Origin: Microcaldota archaeon
Lineage (GTDB): Archaea; Micrarchaeota; Micrarchaeia; Micrarchaeales; CABMGC01
Assembly (NCBI GenBank): GCA_021852055.1
Contig: JAJZOD010000011.1
Span: 1-41,033 of the forward strand
Reading direction: 5' to 3'
Length of the DNA stretch: 41,033 nucleotides
Shown here: positions 40,166 to 41,033 of the stretch, piece after piece
Layout of the letters: every line of letters begins with the position of its first letter
Position numbering within the stretch: the first letter of the stretch is position 1
Translations under genes and position numbers: made by a program
The notes under the pieces: generated by a model
What the model saw: the letters and a program-made list of their open reading frames with translations, nothing else
The model's database searches: none
What the model was told of the DNA's origin: nothing

Positions 40166-41033
40166 TCACGACACGCTGCCAAAGCTGAAGCTTGGCATTA
40201 CTCCATTTGGCGGATAGGCACTTAAAAATAACCATGGTATATATAGGGTCCCTGTTGCTGATACAGTATCATATATAAATATAGGATAATTACTATTACT
40301 TTCAGCAATAGAATAGACCCCATTAGTTGTCATAAATGCACTTACACCTCTTGAACTTATTCCAACATTATAAAATGCAATTAAATATCCAGGGGTAGTC
40401 ATTGAAGAAGAGGTTGATACATACGTATATGCTACTTGTAAAGGATATTGGTTTTTTGTATATATATAATTATATCCCCCAGTGCTTAATATTATTAAAC
40501 TATTATCAACGCTAAATGAAGTATCATCATTAGTCCATTTATTTGTATTAAGTGTTGTTCCAGCAAAGTTATCATAGAAATTGAACACACTCGCCCCATC
40601 ATCATACTGCGCGTACGATGTCTGGAAGCATCCAGATGCACACCACAGCTGCGGCGCATAGCCTGTGTAACCGGACGTAACTGGCGCATTGTTTGGCATA
40701 AAGTTCATGTAGATTGTAAGCGTGTTGCTGCCTGAACCAGCAGCACCGAGTGTACTGCTGCCCAGATTCACCCATGCAACAGTGTTTGTCGCTGATGTAG
40801 ACGCACCGCTCTCTAACCATGCATACATGGGCGTGCTGCCTGCCTGCCCTGCAGGCGCACCTGATGTGAACTCGATGTTGCTCAGGTTTGACGCTTCATA
40901 CTGCGCATACTGCGACAATGATGGATTGAAGAAAACCATCTGCTGGAAGTTTGCTGCAGTGCCAGAACTTTGTTGGTTTGAAAGAGTTATTGACACATAA
41001 TGCGACGTTTGTGGACTTCCGCTGCCGGAGCCT
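40166..41033 (-). CDS. DUF2341 surface protein, 5' end beyond the window (partial)
   Basis: The minus-strand frame is open to the right edge, beginning GSGSGSPQTSHYVSITLSNQ, so the N-terminus is missing; the GTG at 40996 is internal. The visible 288 residues form a DUF2341 domain with its lectin-like tail. They share near-identical blocks with the giant protein at 2847-7196: YTGYAPQLWCASGC, QTSYAQYD, F-FYDNFAG and the closing PPNGVMP. It ends right after this domain, whereas the paralogue continues into Ig-like and propeller domains. Probably exported and surface-exposed. Codon use in the tail part (40210-40560) is more A/T-rich than in the conserved block. Confidence 0.88.
   Translation of the reverse strand, partial: GSGSGSPQTSHYVSITLSNQQSSGTAANFQQMVFFNPSLSQYAQYEASNLSNIEFTSGAPAGQAGSTPMYAWLESGASTSATNTVAWVNLGSSTLGAAGSGSNTLTIYMNFMPNNAPVTSGYTGYAPQLWCASGCFQTSYAQYDDGASVFNFYDNFAGTTLNTNKWTNDDTSFSVDNSLIILSTGGYNYIYTKNQYPLQVAYTYVSTSSSMTTPGYLIAFYNVGISSRGVSAFMTTNGVYSIAESNSNYPIFIYDTVSATGTLYIPWLFLSAYPPNGVMPSFSFGSVS

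Overview
The window is archaeal. It carries aIF5A with a hypusine-site lysine, ribosomal proteins S24e and S27ae, the archaea-specific Glu-tRNA(Gln) amidotransferase GatDE, an archaeal/eukaryotic-type isoleucyl-tRNA synthetase, a tRNA-Gly with an intron at the canonical anticodon-loop position, and a very divergent archaeal 16S rRNA. Separate 16S and 5S genes, many leaderless or near-leaderless transcripts (TATA box about 23-36 nt before the start codon), small compact genes and large membrane-anchored surface proteins suggest a DPANN archaeon, most likely a Micrarchaeota/ARMAN-type acidophile. That placement is my inference; no database was searched.

Layout. 1-2353: one A/T-rich reading frame on the minus strand, running off the left edge and unlike its neighbours in base use. 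2409-2793: a dead insertion element with 13-bp terminal inverted repeats. 2847-8858: a 1449-aa pilin-anchored surface protein (Ig-like, DUF2341 and YVTN-propeller domains), then a HerA-type ATPase. 8855-9001: a 48-aa protein with 11 cysteines that looks like a metallothionein. 9247-11029: aIF5A, S24e, S27ae and a CPBP membrane protease. 11297-13892: a three-gene ABC exporter. 13899-15816 (minus): Nudix, GT2 glycosyltransferase and CDP-alcohol phosphatidyltransferase, pointing to polar-lipid or surface-glycan synthesis. 15890-25139: translation genes (ileS, a MiaB-like tRNA methylthiotransferase, gatD, gatE) with a TPR protein, a zinc-ribbon protein and a CDGSH iron-sulfur protein. 25195-27602: AIM24 protein, two Nudix hydrolases and a small membrane protein. 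27823-33231: surface and membrane proteins, a membrane-tethered winged-helix regulator, 5S rRNA (minus) and a ZIP metal transporter. 33421-36901: tRNA-Gly, an IS110-type transposase remnant, LemA-HtpX, a fourth Nudix hydrolase, tRNA-Glu and a small ORF. 37250-38734: 16S rRNA as a single-gene unit with its own promoter and processing stem. 38923-41033: a LAGLIDADG-fold protein lacking both catalytic acids, a DUF488 protein and a second DUF2341 surface protein running off the right edge.

The strongest unusual signals are three. First, the cysteine-rich metallothionein-like ORF. Second, the 16S rRNA: it has compensated changes in the decoding helix (1404-1410/1490-1497) and central pseudoknot (18/917), plus changes at 518 and 527. 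Third, the rRNA architecture: unlinked 16S and 5S share a 14-bp promoter core, the 5S 3' end has an inverted partial duplicate 9.4 kb away, and a catalytically dead homing-endonuclease-fold gene sits just after 16S.
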